Shown: positions 1 to 5,019 of the stretch, piece by piece
Numbering within the stretch: position 1 is the first letter of the stretch
Layout: every line of letters begins with the position of its first letter
Source of the DNA: Anderseniella sp.
GTDB lineage: Bacteria; Pseudomonadota; Alphaproteobacteria; Rhizobiales; Aestuariivirgaceae
NCBI GenBank assembly: GCA_013041995.1
Contig: JABDRA010000261.1
Coordinates: forward strand, 1 to 5,019
Length of the DNA stretch: 5,019 nt
Direction of reading: 5' to 3'
The notes under the pieces: generated by a model
What the model saw: only the letters and a program-made list of their open reading frames with translations
Database searches by the model: none
Told to the model about the DNA's origin: nothing
Made by a program: the position numbers and the translations under genes

Positions 1-280
1 GGGTAAGGTCGGCATCGAGCTCGTCGGCACCATCGACGGTCAGGTCGAGAATGGGTTCCTCGTCGAGACGGGTCAGCGGGATGTTCAGGCTCTCCGCCTG
101 TTCACGGGTCGCCTCGGAAGTTGGCACGCATACGACATTCAAGCCGTTTGCGACCATCTCGCCAAGCCCTGCAACGAACTTCTCGGCCGTGGACCCCGTC
201 CCCAAACCGATCTTCATGCCCTCGCTGACATGCTGCAGTGCCTCGCGCGCGGCGGCTTCCTTGGCCTCGTCAGGTGTCAC
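1..280 (-). CDS. rpiA: Ribose-5-phosphate isomerase A, N-terminal part (cut by window edge)
   Basis: RpiA interconverts ribose 5-phosphate and ribulose 5-phosphate in the cytosolic non-oxidative pentose phosphate pathway. The first 93 codons are present; the rest lies left of the window. The reading begins VTPDEAKEAAAREALQHV and has the phosphate-binding loop GLGTGSTAEKF at residues 25-35 and the active-site motif DGADE at residues 83-87. Its two aspartates (D83, D86) correspond to the catalytic-site Asp81 and Asp84 of the E. coli enzyme; the later Lys and Glu of the active site are out of view. The start is GTG at 280-278. The frame is open upstream only to a TGA at 316-314 and holds no ATG there, and the next internal ATG (residue 22) would remove the N-terminal helix. 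The GTG overlaps the gabD stop codon as GTGA, so translation is probably coupled to gabD; the Shine-Dalgarno sequence is weak. Family assignment is firm from the motifs, and the exact start is an inference. Confidence 0.93.
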   Translation of the reverse strand, partial: MTPDEAKEAAAREALQHVSEGMKIGLGTGSTAEKFVAGLGEMVANGLNVVCVPTSEATREQAESLNIPLTRLDEEPILDLTVDGADELDADLT

Positions 281-1752
281 GTGCTCAAACCGCCCATCAG
301 CATGTATTTCATTTCAACATATTCCTCGACACCATGGATCGAGCCCTCGCGGCCAATGCCGGATTCCTTGACACCGCCAAAAGGTGCGACCTCGGTGGAA
401 ATGATGCCTTCATTGATGCCGACGATGCCGTAATCCAGCGCTTCACCGACACGCCAGACCCGGCCGATGTCGCGGGTGTAGAAATAGCATGCCAGGCCAA
501 ACTCGGTATCATTCGCCATCCGGATGGCTTCTTCTTCGGTCTTGAACCGGAACAACGGTGCGACAGGACCGAAGGTCTCCTCGCGGGTGATCTTCATGTC
601 CGTGGTGACGTCGCGCAGGATAGTCAGTTCGTGGAAGTTACCGCCCAGCGCCTTGCCGCCAGTGACGACACTTGCCCCCTTGTCGACAGCGTCCTGGATA
701 TGTTCCCGCACCTTGTCCACGCCGGCCTGGTTGATCAACGGCCCTGTGGTCACACCGTCCTTGGCACCGTCGCCAACAACCATTTTTTCCACTGCCTCTG
801 ACAGTTTTGCGGCAAACGCGTCATAAACACCTTCCTGCACCAGCAGGCGGTTGGCGCACACGCAGGTCTGGCCTGCATTGCGGTACTTGGACGCCATGGC
901 ACCGGCAACTGCTGCATCCAGATCAGCGTCGTCGAATACGATAAACGGGGCATTGCCGCCCAGTTCCATGCCAACCTTTTTCACCGTGTCGGCACACTGC
1001 TTCATCAGCACCTTGCCGATTTCCGTGGAGCCGGTGAATGTCAGCATCTTGATGATCGGGTTGGAGGTCATTTCGCCACCGATTTCCGAGGCCTTGCCGG
1101 TCACCACGTTGATGATACCGGCAGGGATGCCGGCGCGCTCGGCCAGTTCACACAAGGACAGTGCTGACAGAGGTGTCTCTGACGCCGGCTTGATGACGAT
1201 GCTGCAGCCCACGCCAAGGGCGGGGCCCGCCTTCCGGGTAATCATGGCGTTTGGAAAATTCCACGGCGTGATGGCAGCAACGACACCGACCGGCTGGCGG
1301 GTCACCACAATACGGGCATCCGCCTTGTGGCTTGGAATGGTCTCGCCATAAATGCGCTTGGCTTCTTCGGCGAAGAATTCGATGAACGAGGCACCGTAGG
1401 CAATTTCGCCCCTGGACTCAGCCAGCGGCTTGCCTTGCTCCGCAGTCATGATCTGGGCCAGGTCTTCCTGGTTTTCCATGATCAGATTGTACCAGGTGCG
1501 CATGATGTTGCAGCGCTCCTTGGCGGTTCTGGCAGCCCAGTCGGTCATGGCCCGCTCAGCTGCCTCGATGGCCTTCTTGGTTTCTGCAGCGCCGAGCTTG
1601 GGTACCGAGGCAATCACGTCGCCAGAGGCCGGGTTGGTGACCTCAATGGTGTCGTCACCGGATACCCATTTGCCGTCAATATAGCACTGCTCCTTCAGCA
1701 GCGACTTGTCCTTCAGAATATCTCGCAGGGCCTGGGTTTTGATCGCATCCAT
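277..1752 (-). CDS. gabD: NAD(P)-dependent succinate-semialdehyde dehydrogenase
   Basis: This 491-residue aldehyde dehydrogenase is close in length to E. coli GabD (about 480). GabD oxidises succinate semialdehyde to succinate, the last step of GABA breakdown, in the cytosol; glutarate semialdehyde is a known alternative substrate in close relatives (DavD). Visible motifs in order: PWNFP with oxyanion-hole Asn165, IKPASETP with cofactor-binding Lys188, FTGST at 239-243, MELGGN with general base Glu263, NAGQTCVCANR with nucleophile Cys297, and EETFGP from 391. TRKAGPAL (172-179) and the Arg302 of CVCANR match the arginines that bind the substrate carboxylate in succinate-semialdehyde dehydrogenases. 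The Cys297-x-Cys299 pair is the arrangement that forms a redox-switch disulfide in some family members. The ATG at 1752 is set by a strong AGGAGG seven bases upstream. It is first in an operon with rpiA. Cofactor preference (NADP is usual) is not proven by sequence. Confidence 0.93.
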   Translation of the reverse strand: MDAIKTQALRDILKDKSLLKEQCYIDGKWVSGDDTIEVTNPASGDVIASVPKLGAAETKKAIEAAERAMTDWAARTAKERCNIMRTWYNLIMENQEDLAQIMTAEQGKPLAESRGEIAYGASFIEFFAEEAKRIYGETIPSHKADARIVVTRQPVGVVAAITPWNFPNAMITRKAGPALGVGCSIVIKPASETPLSALSLCELAERAGIPAGIINVVTGKASEIGGEMTSNPIIKMLTFTGSTEIGKVLMKQCADTVKKVGMELGGNAPFIVFDDADLDAAVAGAMASKYRNAGQTCVCANRLLVQEGVYDAFAAKLSEAVEKMVVGDGAKDGVTTGPLINQAGVDKVREHIQDAVDKGASVVTGGKALGGNFHELTILRDVTTDMKITREETFGPVAPLFRFKTEEEAIRMANDTEFGLACYFYTRDIGRVWRVGEALDYGIVGINEGIISTEVAPFGGVKESGIGREGSIHGVEEYVEMKYMLMGGLST

Positions 1753-1759
1753 TGGGGAA

Positions 1760-1765
1760 CCTCCT
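1760..1765 (-). promoter_or_regulatory. Strong ribosome binding site of gabD
   Basis: AGGAGG on the minus strand, seven bases before the ATG at 1752. This is the only full-consensus Shine-Dalgarno sequence in the window; it fixes the gabD start and suggests high translation of gabD compared with its neighbours. Confidence 0.85.
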
Positions 1766-1922
1766 TACTTACAGGTTTGTTGGCAGGCGGTGTAGCATGA
1801 CCTGCGTCACACTCCAAGCACATCAGGTTGCATCCGGACCATATCCGACGCATACCAACAACAACGAACAAACACAGCAACAGGCGCTCCGGTAATATCA
1901 CCTGATGTCAGCATGCTCTTGC

Positions 1923-1928
1923 GAGGGG
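1923..1928 (+). promoter_or_regulatory. Ribosome binding site deciding the gph start
   Basis: GAGGGG ends three bases before the ATG at 1932 (GAGG itself sits five bases before it). The upstream in-frame ATG at 1905 would add nine residues (MSACSCEGK) not expected ahead of a HAD motif I, and it would place this purine-rich site inside the gene. The ATG at 1932 is therefore preferred. Confidence 0.65.
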
Positions 1929-1931
1929 AAA

Positions 1932-2609
1932 ATGACCAAATCTGCCGTAATCTTTGATCTGGACGGAACACTCGTCGATACGGCGCCGGATCTCTGGGGA
2001 GCCACCAATCATGTTCTGAAAGCACACGGACGGCGCGAAGTGTCGCTGGACGATGTCTACGACATGGTCGGCATGGGTGCCAAGAAGCTGATTGAGCGCG
2101 GTTTCGAGCGTACCGGCGAGCCGGCACGTGCCGACATGATCGACATCCTGTTCCGCCAGTTCATCGATTTCTACTCGGCCAACATAACCGCCCGGTCACA
2201 ACCCTACCCCGGCGTACTGGCACTGCTGGACGAACTGAAAGCCCGCGGCGTCGGGCTTGCCGTGTGCACCAACAAGCTGGAACGCCTGTCGGTCAAACTG
2301 ATCAACGGCCTCGACATGGCTCACTATTTCTCAGCGATCATCGGACCGGATACGATCGGCGTTGCAAAACCTGATCCAAGACCCCTGTTTGCCGCGATCA
2401 GGGCTACCGGCGGTGTGCGGTCCCGCGCCATCATGATCGGCGACAGCGCCACCGACATCCGCACTGCGCAGGCTGCGGCCATACCCGTTGTCGCGGTCAG
2501 CTTCGGCTATACCCACACTCATGTGTCTGCGTTTGAACCTGATCATATTGTGGATCATTTTGACGAGGTGCTGCCGATACTGGAAGGACGCTTCGCAACG
2601 CACGTCTAG
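1932..2609 (+). CDS. gph: HAD-family phosphatase, probable phosphoglycolate phosphatase
   Basis: Phosphoglycolate phosphatase hydrolyses 2-phosphoglycolate to glycolate and phosphate in the cytosol, clearing a product of oxidative DNA-end repair and, where present, of RuBisCO. The 225-residue protein (start at 1932) has all four haloacid dehalogenase motifs: motif I DLDGT with nucleophile Asp9 and acid/base Asp11, motif II with Thr113 in VCTNK, motif III Lys146 in VAKPDP, and motif IV GDSATD with Asp171 and Asp175. The cap lies at about residues 17-85 and contains MVGMGAKKLIERGF, which resembles the VGxG(A) segment of Gph cap domains. Length fits Gph (about 220-250). Gph often lies near rpiA in alphaproteobacteria; here it diverges from the gabD-rpiA operon. 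A related HAD phosphatase such as a pyrophosphatase (PpaX type) cannot be excluded. HAD membership is certain; the substrate is inferred. Confidence 0.85.
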   Translation: MTKSAVIFDLDGTLVDTAPDLWGATNHVLKAHGRREVSLDDVYDMVGMGAKKLIERGFERTGEPARADMIDILFRQFIDFYSANITARSQPYPGVLALLDELKARGVGLAVCTNKLERLSVKLINGLDMAHYFSAIIGPDTIGVAKPDPRPLFAAIRATGGVRSRAIMIGDSATDIRTAQAAAIPVVAVSFGYTHTHVSAFEPDHIVDHFDEVLPILEGRFATHV

Positions 2610-2619
2610 ACTATTGAGA

Positions 2620-3354
2620 CTATCTGTACGCATCCACGAAGTTTTTAAGAATCTGACCCGGTATCCGGACATCCTGCTGGTGACAGAACTCGATAATCCT
2701 GTCGGCGTCCGAAGGTGGAAAATACCCCTTGTCCTTGTAGATTTTGACACGGGTTTCAAAAACCTTGCTGTCGGCTTCGGGATGAAACTGGGTGGCGTAG
2801 ACGTTGGTCTTGTAGCGGATCATCTGGTAGGGGCACGGACCGGACGCCAACAGGTGGGAACAACCCACCGGCAACTCCTGCACCGCTTCCTTGTGGCCGA
2901 CAAACGCCATGAATTTTTCCGGAGACCCTTTCAACAGCGGGTCTGACCTGCCGTCTTCAGTCAACTGGCATTCAACGGCGCCAACCTCTTCGCCAAAACG
3001 TTCCTTGTTGACCTTGCCTCCCAGATGATGGGCGAGAATGCCGATACCGTAACAGCACCCCAGATAGGGAAAATCAGCTCCGGTGATGGCAGGCATCAGG
3101 TTCAGGACCGCGTCTTCTATGCGCTTTTCGGTTTCAGACTTCTTGATCTCCGCATCACTGACACAGCCGGGTCCGCCACCGACGATGACACCCGCATGAT
3201 CCTGCAGGTTCAGGTCGCCGGGTATGGGGGGGAGGTCAAGCCTGATGCGAACAGTTTCAGATCGCTCCAGCCCGCCCTTCTCCAGAATGGCTTCGTATTC
3301 GTCGTCCGAGGCCTGCGTCTCCGGGCGAAGCTGCAGGATAAGAAATGGTTTCAT
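2620..3354 (-). CDS. Stand-alone class I glutamine amidotransferase (GMP synthase-like)
   Basis: A 244-residue single-domain protein of the class I (triad) glutamine amidotransferase fold, with no synthetase domain attached. Such domains hydrolyse glutamine or a gamma-glutamyl bond and release or pass on ammonia. Visible elements: an N-terminal strand MKPFLILQLRPE; a turn GGGPG at 59-63 equivalent to the GGP turn of GMP synthase; the nucleophile elbow LGCCYGIGIL, where Cys101 sits at the G-x-C-x-G position; and QFHPE with catalytic His191 and Glu193. The triad is complete, so the enzyme should be active. Cys100 fills a place usually held by a hydrophobic residue such as Ile. The start at 3354 has no clear Shine-Dalgarno sequence. 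The stop lies 10 bases from the convergent gph stop. Small proteins of this type occur widely in alphaproteobacteria without, to my knowledge, an assigned substrate. A PuuD-like gamma-glutamyl-GABA hydrolase is less likely, since the motifs look GMP-synthase-like. Confidence 0.85.
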   Translation of the reverse strand: MKPFLILQLRPETQASDDEYEAILEKGGLERSETVRIRLDLPPIPGDLNLQDHAGVIVGGGPGCVSDAEIKKSETEKRIEDAVLNLMPAITGADFPYLGCCYGIGILAHHLGGKVNKERFGEEVGAVECQLTEDGRSDPLLKGSPEKFMAFVGHKEAVQELPVGCSHLLASGPCPYQMIRYKTNVYATQFHPEADSKVFETRVKIYKDKGYFPPSDADRIIEFCHQQDVRIPGQILKNFVDAYR

Positions 3355-3384
3355 GTGTCGTCTGCACTGTCTGAATGAACCTGC

Positions 3385-3410
3385 GGGCGTAAATGCGGAT
3401 AAAGACGCCT
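3385..3410. repeat. Short inverted repeat between the transporter and amidotransferase genes
   Basis: GGCGT (3386-3390) and ACGCC (3405-3409) form a five-base stem around a 14-base loop, extendable by one G-T pair. There is no T-run after it on either strand, so it is not a convincing terminator. It overlaps the candidate amidotransferase promoter and could equally be an operator or chance. Confidence 0.25.
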
Positions 3411-3418
3411 CAAGTCAA
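3390..3418 (-). promoter_or_regulatory. Candidate promoter of the glutamine amidotransferase gene
   Basis: On the minus strand TTGACT (3418-3413, five of six to the -35 consensus) is followed after 17 bases by a poor -10, CATTTA (3395-3390). Transcription would begin about 30 bases before the ATG at 3354. It lies in the 88-base gap after the transporter gene, so the amidotransferase may be transcribed on its own rather than only by read-through. The -10 is weak, which limits confidence. Confidence 0.3.
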
Positions 3419-3442
3419 GCCGAAGGGATGTCAGCAAAATCT

Positions 3443-4642
3443 TCAAGACCCAGTCGCCCGTTCGATGCGACCCAGCATCAGACCCGCTATCGCCGTCAAG
3501 GCCGCCATCGGCAGCAGGTAGACAAGCGACATGGTCCAGCTTCCGCCACCGGTTGCAACCAGCCAGGTGGTGACAGCCGGGCCAATGAGCTGGCCGATCG
3601 CCACACATTGCAGCATGAGCCCGTTTACGCTGGAAACGTGGGCCCGGCTGGGCGCATGGCGCGCGATGCCGGCGAACAGTGACCCCGGTATCATGCCGCC
3701 AAAGCTTGAAAACAGGACTGCACCTGCAATGCGCACCGGCACGGGCAAGGCAGCGCTCATCACCAGGACTGCGCCGAGTGCCATGGCCGCGCTGGCCAGA
3801 AGAATGAGGGATTGCCGGCGCACACCACGATCCAGCATGAAGCCGGCAGCGATGTTGCCGGTTGTGTTGACCACCATGATCATTGCGCCAACAGCGGCTG
3901 CCGGCGCCAGTTCCCATCCGGCACGTTCGACCAGGATCAGCGGAACAAACGATGTCACCGCCATGTATTGCCCTGAATAGCAACCGAACACTGCCCCGAG
4001 CATGACCGCGCCCGGCGTTTTAAGGACCGCCTTGACACGGCCCTGCCCCGCGACACCTGCAACAACATCGTGGTCACGAGGTGCCGCCCAGACCAGGGCT
4101 GTAAGAAACGCCACATAGCTTGCCGAGATCAGCAGCCACAATCCACGCCAACCGACGGTTTCAATGACGACACCGCCGGCCAGCAGGATCAGTCCTGCAC
4201 CAAGTGGCAAATACGCTCCCCAAAGCCCCATGGCGGTCTGGCGGGTGCGGTCATCCGCCAGCCGCAGGACGAGACCGGGCAAGGACACCGATATCATGAA
4301 AAATCCGACACCTTCGGCAACCCTGCTGGCAATGAGTGTCACGCCGCTATCGGCCCAGGCTCCGGCAGCCCCCGCGGCAGCGGCCAGCACGAGGCCGACA
4401 ATCGCCAGTCGCAATTGCCCCCATTTGTCGGACAATGCCCCGAACAGTATTCCGGCCACGGCCGCCACCAACGAAAACATGGAGACGACCAGACCGGCCT
4501 GAAACAGTGACAGGTTCAGTTCGGCCCGCAACACCGGCAGCGCTGCAGGTGCCTTGCCGACCAGGAATGCAGCCGCAACTCCGGTGAGAAACACGGCCCA
4601 GATGCGCGGCCACTGACCAACATGTTCACTTGCTGCTGACAC
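3443..4642 (-). CDS. Major facilitator superfamily transporter, 12 membrane helices
   Basis: A 399-residue inner-membrane secondary transporter. Hydrophobicity by eye gives 12 helices: about 14-34, 47-67, 78-96, 101-122, 135-157, 164-186, then a cytoplasmic loop (188-205, charged), then 210-230, 247-268, 276-296, 303-325, 338-362 and 370-391. The MFS signature motif A is clear between helices 2 and 3 (GALSDKWGQLR, 68-78), and its second-half copy lies between helices 8 and 9 (GFMLDRGVRR, 267-276). Length fits a single-domain MFS_1 carrier. The start is GTG at 4642: the only other upstream codons before the in-frame TAA at 4699-4697 include no ATG, and this start leaves a short cytoplasmic N-terminus before helix 1. 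A purine stretch (GGGGTAGGG) lies about 11 bases upstream. It diverges from pcaH, so import of protocatechuate or a related aromatic acid is possible, but no residue shows the substrate; efflux or a cyanate/nitrite-type (CynX/NimT-like) role remains open. Confidence 0.9.
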   Translation of the reverse strand: MSAASEHVGQWPRIWAVFLTGVAAAFLVGKAPAALPVLRAELNLSLFQAGLVVSMFSLVAAVAGILFGALSDKWGQLRLAIVGLVLAAAAGAAGAWADSGVTLIASRVAEGVGFFMISVSLPGLVLRLADDRTRQTAMGLWGAYLPLGAGLILLAGGVVIETVGWRGLWLLISASYVAFLTALVWAAPRDHDVVAGVAGQGRVKAVLKTPGAVMLGAVFGCYSGQYMAVTSFVPLILVERAGWELAPAAAVGAMIMVVNTTGNIAAGFMLDRGVRRQSLILLASAAMALGAVLVMSAALPVPVRIAGAVLFSSFGGMIPGSLFAGIARHAPSRAHVSSVNGLMLQCVAIGQLIGPAVTTWLVATGGGSWTMSLVYLLPMAALTAIAGLMLGRIERATGS

Positions 4643-4710
4643 GGTTCGTATTGCCCTACCCCAATTTGCCGGGATACTGCCACCGTGCGCGGCTGATTAC
4701 CATGGCATGC

Positions 4711-4735
4711 GTGTCAGGTTTTAGGGCGCTGACAC
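4711..4735. repeat. Perfect 7-base dyad, candidate operator
   Basis: GTGTCAG (4711-4717) and CTGACAC (4729-4735) are perfect inverted copies around an 11-base spacer. The 25-base size suits a dimeric regulator. No T-run follows, so it is not a terminator. It lies just upstream of the candidate pcaH -35 box, an activator-like position for pcaH. It does not match the PcaQ site as I recall it (ATAACC-N4-GGTTAA). A dyad this good could occur by chance in a region of this size. Confidence 0.4.
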
Positions 4736-4741
4736 CTGCCT

Positions 4742-4756
4742 TGCCGGTTGACGGCA
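4742..4756. repeat. Short dyad overlapping the pcaH -35 box
   Basis: TGCCG (4742-4746) and CGGCA (4752-4756) are inverted copies around GTTGA. The dyad covers the candidate -35 hexamer of pcaH (4748-4753), where a bound protein would block RNA polymerase. A five-base stem is weak evidence alone; its position is what makes it notable. Confidence 0.3.
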
Positions 4757-4776
4757 CACGCGCGGCGGTAGAGATT
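4748..4776 (+). promoter_or_regulatory. Candidate pcaH promoter
   Basis: TTGACG (4748-4753, five of six to consensus) and GAGATT (4771-4776, three of six) are separated by the ideal 17 bases. Transcription would begin near 4783, leaving a leader of about 24 bases before the ATG at 4807. The good -35 with a poor -10 would suit an activator-dependent promoter, as known for several pca operons. Confidence 0.4.
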
Positions 4777-4806
4777 GAGGTTTACACCTTACTTCAGGCT
4801 GATCAG

Positions 4807-5019
4807 ATGACTTCCAACAACAAACCCGCATTCGCACCGCGTGACCGAACATGGCATCCCAAAGCGCTCACGCCTGCCTACAACTCGTCAGTGCTGCGGT
4901 CGCCAACACGTTCTCTGTTGCAAATGCCGCCTTCGCTAAGCGAGACCTCAGGCCCGGTGTTTGGCCACAACATGCTGGGCGACCATGATGCAGACATGCT
5001 GGCCAATGCAGTCGTTGAT
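4807..5019 (+). CDS. pcaH: Protocatechuate 3,4-dioxygenase beta chain, N-terminal part (cut by window edge)
   Basis: PcaH is the iron-bearing beta chain of the intradiol dioxygenase that, with PcaG, opens protocatechuate to beta-carboxymuconate in the cytosol, the entry step of the protocatechuate branch of the beta-ketoadipate pathway. The first 71 codons are present. They match the N-terminal segment of known PcaH proteins: RDRTWHPKALTPAY (12-25), VLRSP (29-33), SLSETSGPVFGH (43-54) and LGDHDADML (57-65), much like RDRNWHPKALTPDY and SISETTGP in Pseudomonas PcaH. The Fe(III) ligands (two Tyr, two His) lie further on, out of view. The ATG at 4807 places the conserved RDR-WHP block at the usual distance from the N-terminus. 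Its Shine-Dalgarno sequence is weak (AGG, eight bases upstream). An in-frame ATG at 4702 would add 35 residues of no recognisable kind and swallow the promoter. pcaG probably follows to the right. Confidence in family is high. Confidence 0.93.
   Translation, partial: MTSNNKPAFAPRDRTWHPKALTPAYNSSVLRSPTRSLLQMPPSLSETSGPVFGHNMLGDHDADMLANAVVD

Larger units (their letters stand above)
1753..1931. promoter_or_regulatory. Divergent intergenic region between gabD and gph
   Basis: This 179-base stretch must carry the start signals for both gabD (leftward) and gph (rightward). No promoter stands out. For gph, TTGCAT at 1828-1833 with CATACC at 1851-1856 (17-base spacer) and a lone TAATAT at 1893-1898 are weak candidates. 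The only repeat is an 8-base inverted repeat, CATCAGGT at 1821-1828 and ACCTGATG at 1900-1907, 71 bases apart. Its wide spacing makes a hairpin unlikely; a looped operator is possible, and so is chance. Short frames crossing it look like shadows, and I see no small gene. Confidence 0.5.
4643..4806. promoter_or_regulatory. Divergent control region between the MFS gene and pcaH
   Basis: This 164-base region separates two divergent genes and so should hold both promoters. It contains two short dyads (4711-4735 and 4742-4756), a candidate pcaH promoter (4748-4776) and a direct repeat of TTGCCGG (4666-4672 and 4741-4747). No convincing promoter for the MFS gene was found. One frame is open across it into pcaH, from an ATG at 4702, but it is not favoured as coding. 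The sequence does not reveal which regulator binds; PcaQ (LysR family) or a PcaR/PcaU-like IclR protein are the known regulators of pca genes. Confidence 0.55.

Noticed and set aside
238..801. A 187-codon plus-strand frame opposite gabD, with other frames of 84-166 codons across 51-1800.
   Set aside because: They are antisense to gabD and rpiA, whose proteins have full catalytic motifs. The antisense translations show no family motif and are explained by GC-rich codon bias.
1905..1931. A gph start at the ATG at 1905.
   Set aside because: It would put nine atypical residues before the HAD motif and bury the purine-rich ribosome binding site that lies just before 1932.
1713..2127. Minus-strand frames covering the gabD-gph intergenic region.
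   Set aside because: They overlap gabD or gph on the wrong frame or strand, have no good ribosome binding site and no recognisable protein.
3385..3410. An intrinsic terminator after the MFS gene.
   Set aside because: The stem is only five base pairs with a 14-base loop and has no following T-run on either strand.
3531..4613. Plus-strand frames at 3531-3980 and 4070-4510, and minus-strand frames at 3351-3983 and 4347-4613.
   Set aside because: All lie over the MFS gene, whose 12 helices and two motif A copies fix the true frame. The others are rich in Arg, Pro and Ser with no recognisable domain.
4702..4806. A longer pcaH reading from an in-frame ATG at 4702.
   Set aside because: The 35 added residues resemble nothing in PcaH, and known PcaH proteins begin about 10 residues before the RDR-WHP block, as the ATG at 4807 gives. 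The extension would also cover the candidate promoter and both dyads.
1..5019. A novel defence, mobile or RNA-based system in this window.
   Set aside because: All the long frames that carry family motifs belong to well-known enzyme or transporter families, the gaps are short (88-179 bases), and there are no arrays, transposase fragments, reverse transcriptases, tRNA genes or long repeats.

Overview
The window reads as ordinary chromosomal metabolism from a GC-rich proteobacterium, most likely an alphaproteobacterium. That placement is an inference from the gene mix (a gph-type phosphatase and rpiA close together, a short stand-alone glutamine amidotransferase, a pca gene), the GC-biased third codon positions and the use of GTG starts. 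There is no rRNA, tRNA, CRISPR array, insertion sequence or phage gene, and I found no previously undescribed system.

Layout, left to right. (1) Positions 1-1752, leftward: an operon of a succinate-semialdehyde dehydrogenase (gabD, 277-1752) followed by rpiA (ribose-5-phosphate isomerase A, 1-280, cut by the window edge). The two overlap by four bases (GTGA). (2) Positions 1753-1931: a divergent intergenic region. (3) Positions 1932-2609, rightward: a HAD-family phosphatase, best read as phosphoglycolate phosphatase (gph). (4) Positions 2620-3354, leftward: a stand-alone class I glutamine amidotransferase, convergent with gph across a 10-base gap. (5) Positions 3443-4642, leftward: a 12-helix major facilitator superfamily (MFS) transporter with a GTG start. 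(6) Positions 4643-4806: a second divergent intergenic region with two short dyads and a plausible promoter. (7) Positions 4807-5019, rightward: the first 71 codons of pcaH (protocatechuate 3,4-dioxygenase beta chain), cut by the right edge.

How the parts may work together. GabD feeds succinate into the TCA cycle from GABA or related semialdehydes. RpiA serves the pentose phosphate pathway. Gph removes 2-phosphoglycolate, a by-product of DNA repair and of oxygenase reactions. These three are housekeeping or carbon-flow genes with no obligatory link. At the right, pcaH opens a probable protocatechuate-cleavage operon (beta-ketoadipate pathway, also ending in succinate and acetyl-CoA). The MFS gene diverges from it, so it may import an aromatic acid or simply share the control region; its substrate cannot be read from the sequence. 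The most useful leads are the dyads between the MFS gene and pcaH, one of which overlaps the predicted pcaH -35 box, and the unassigned stand-alone amidotransferase.
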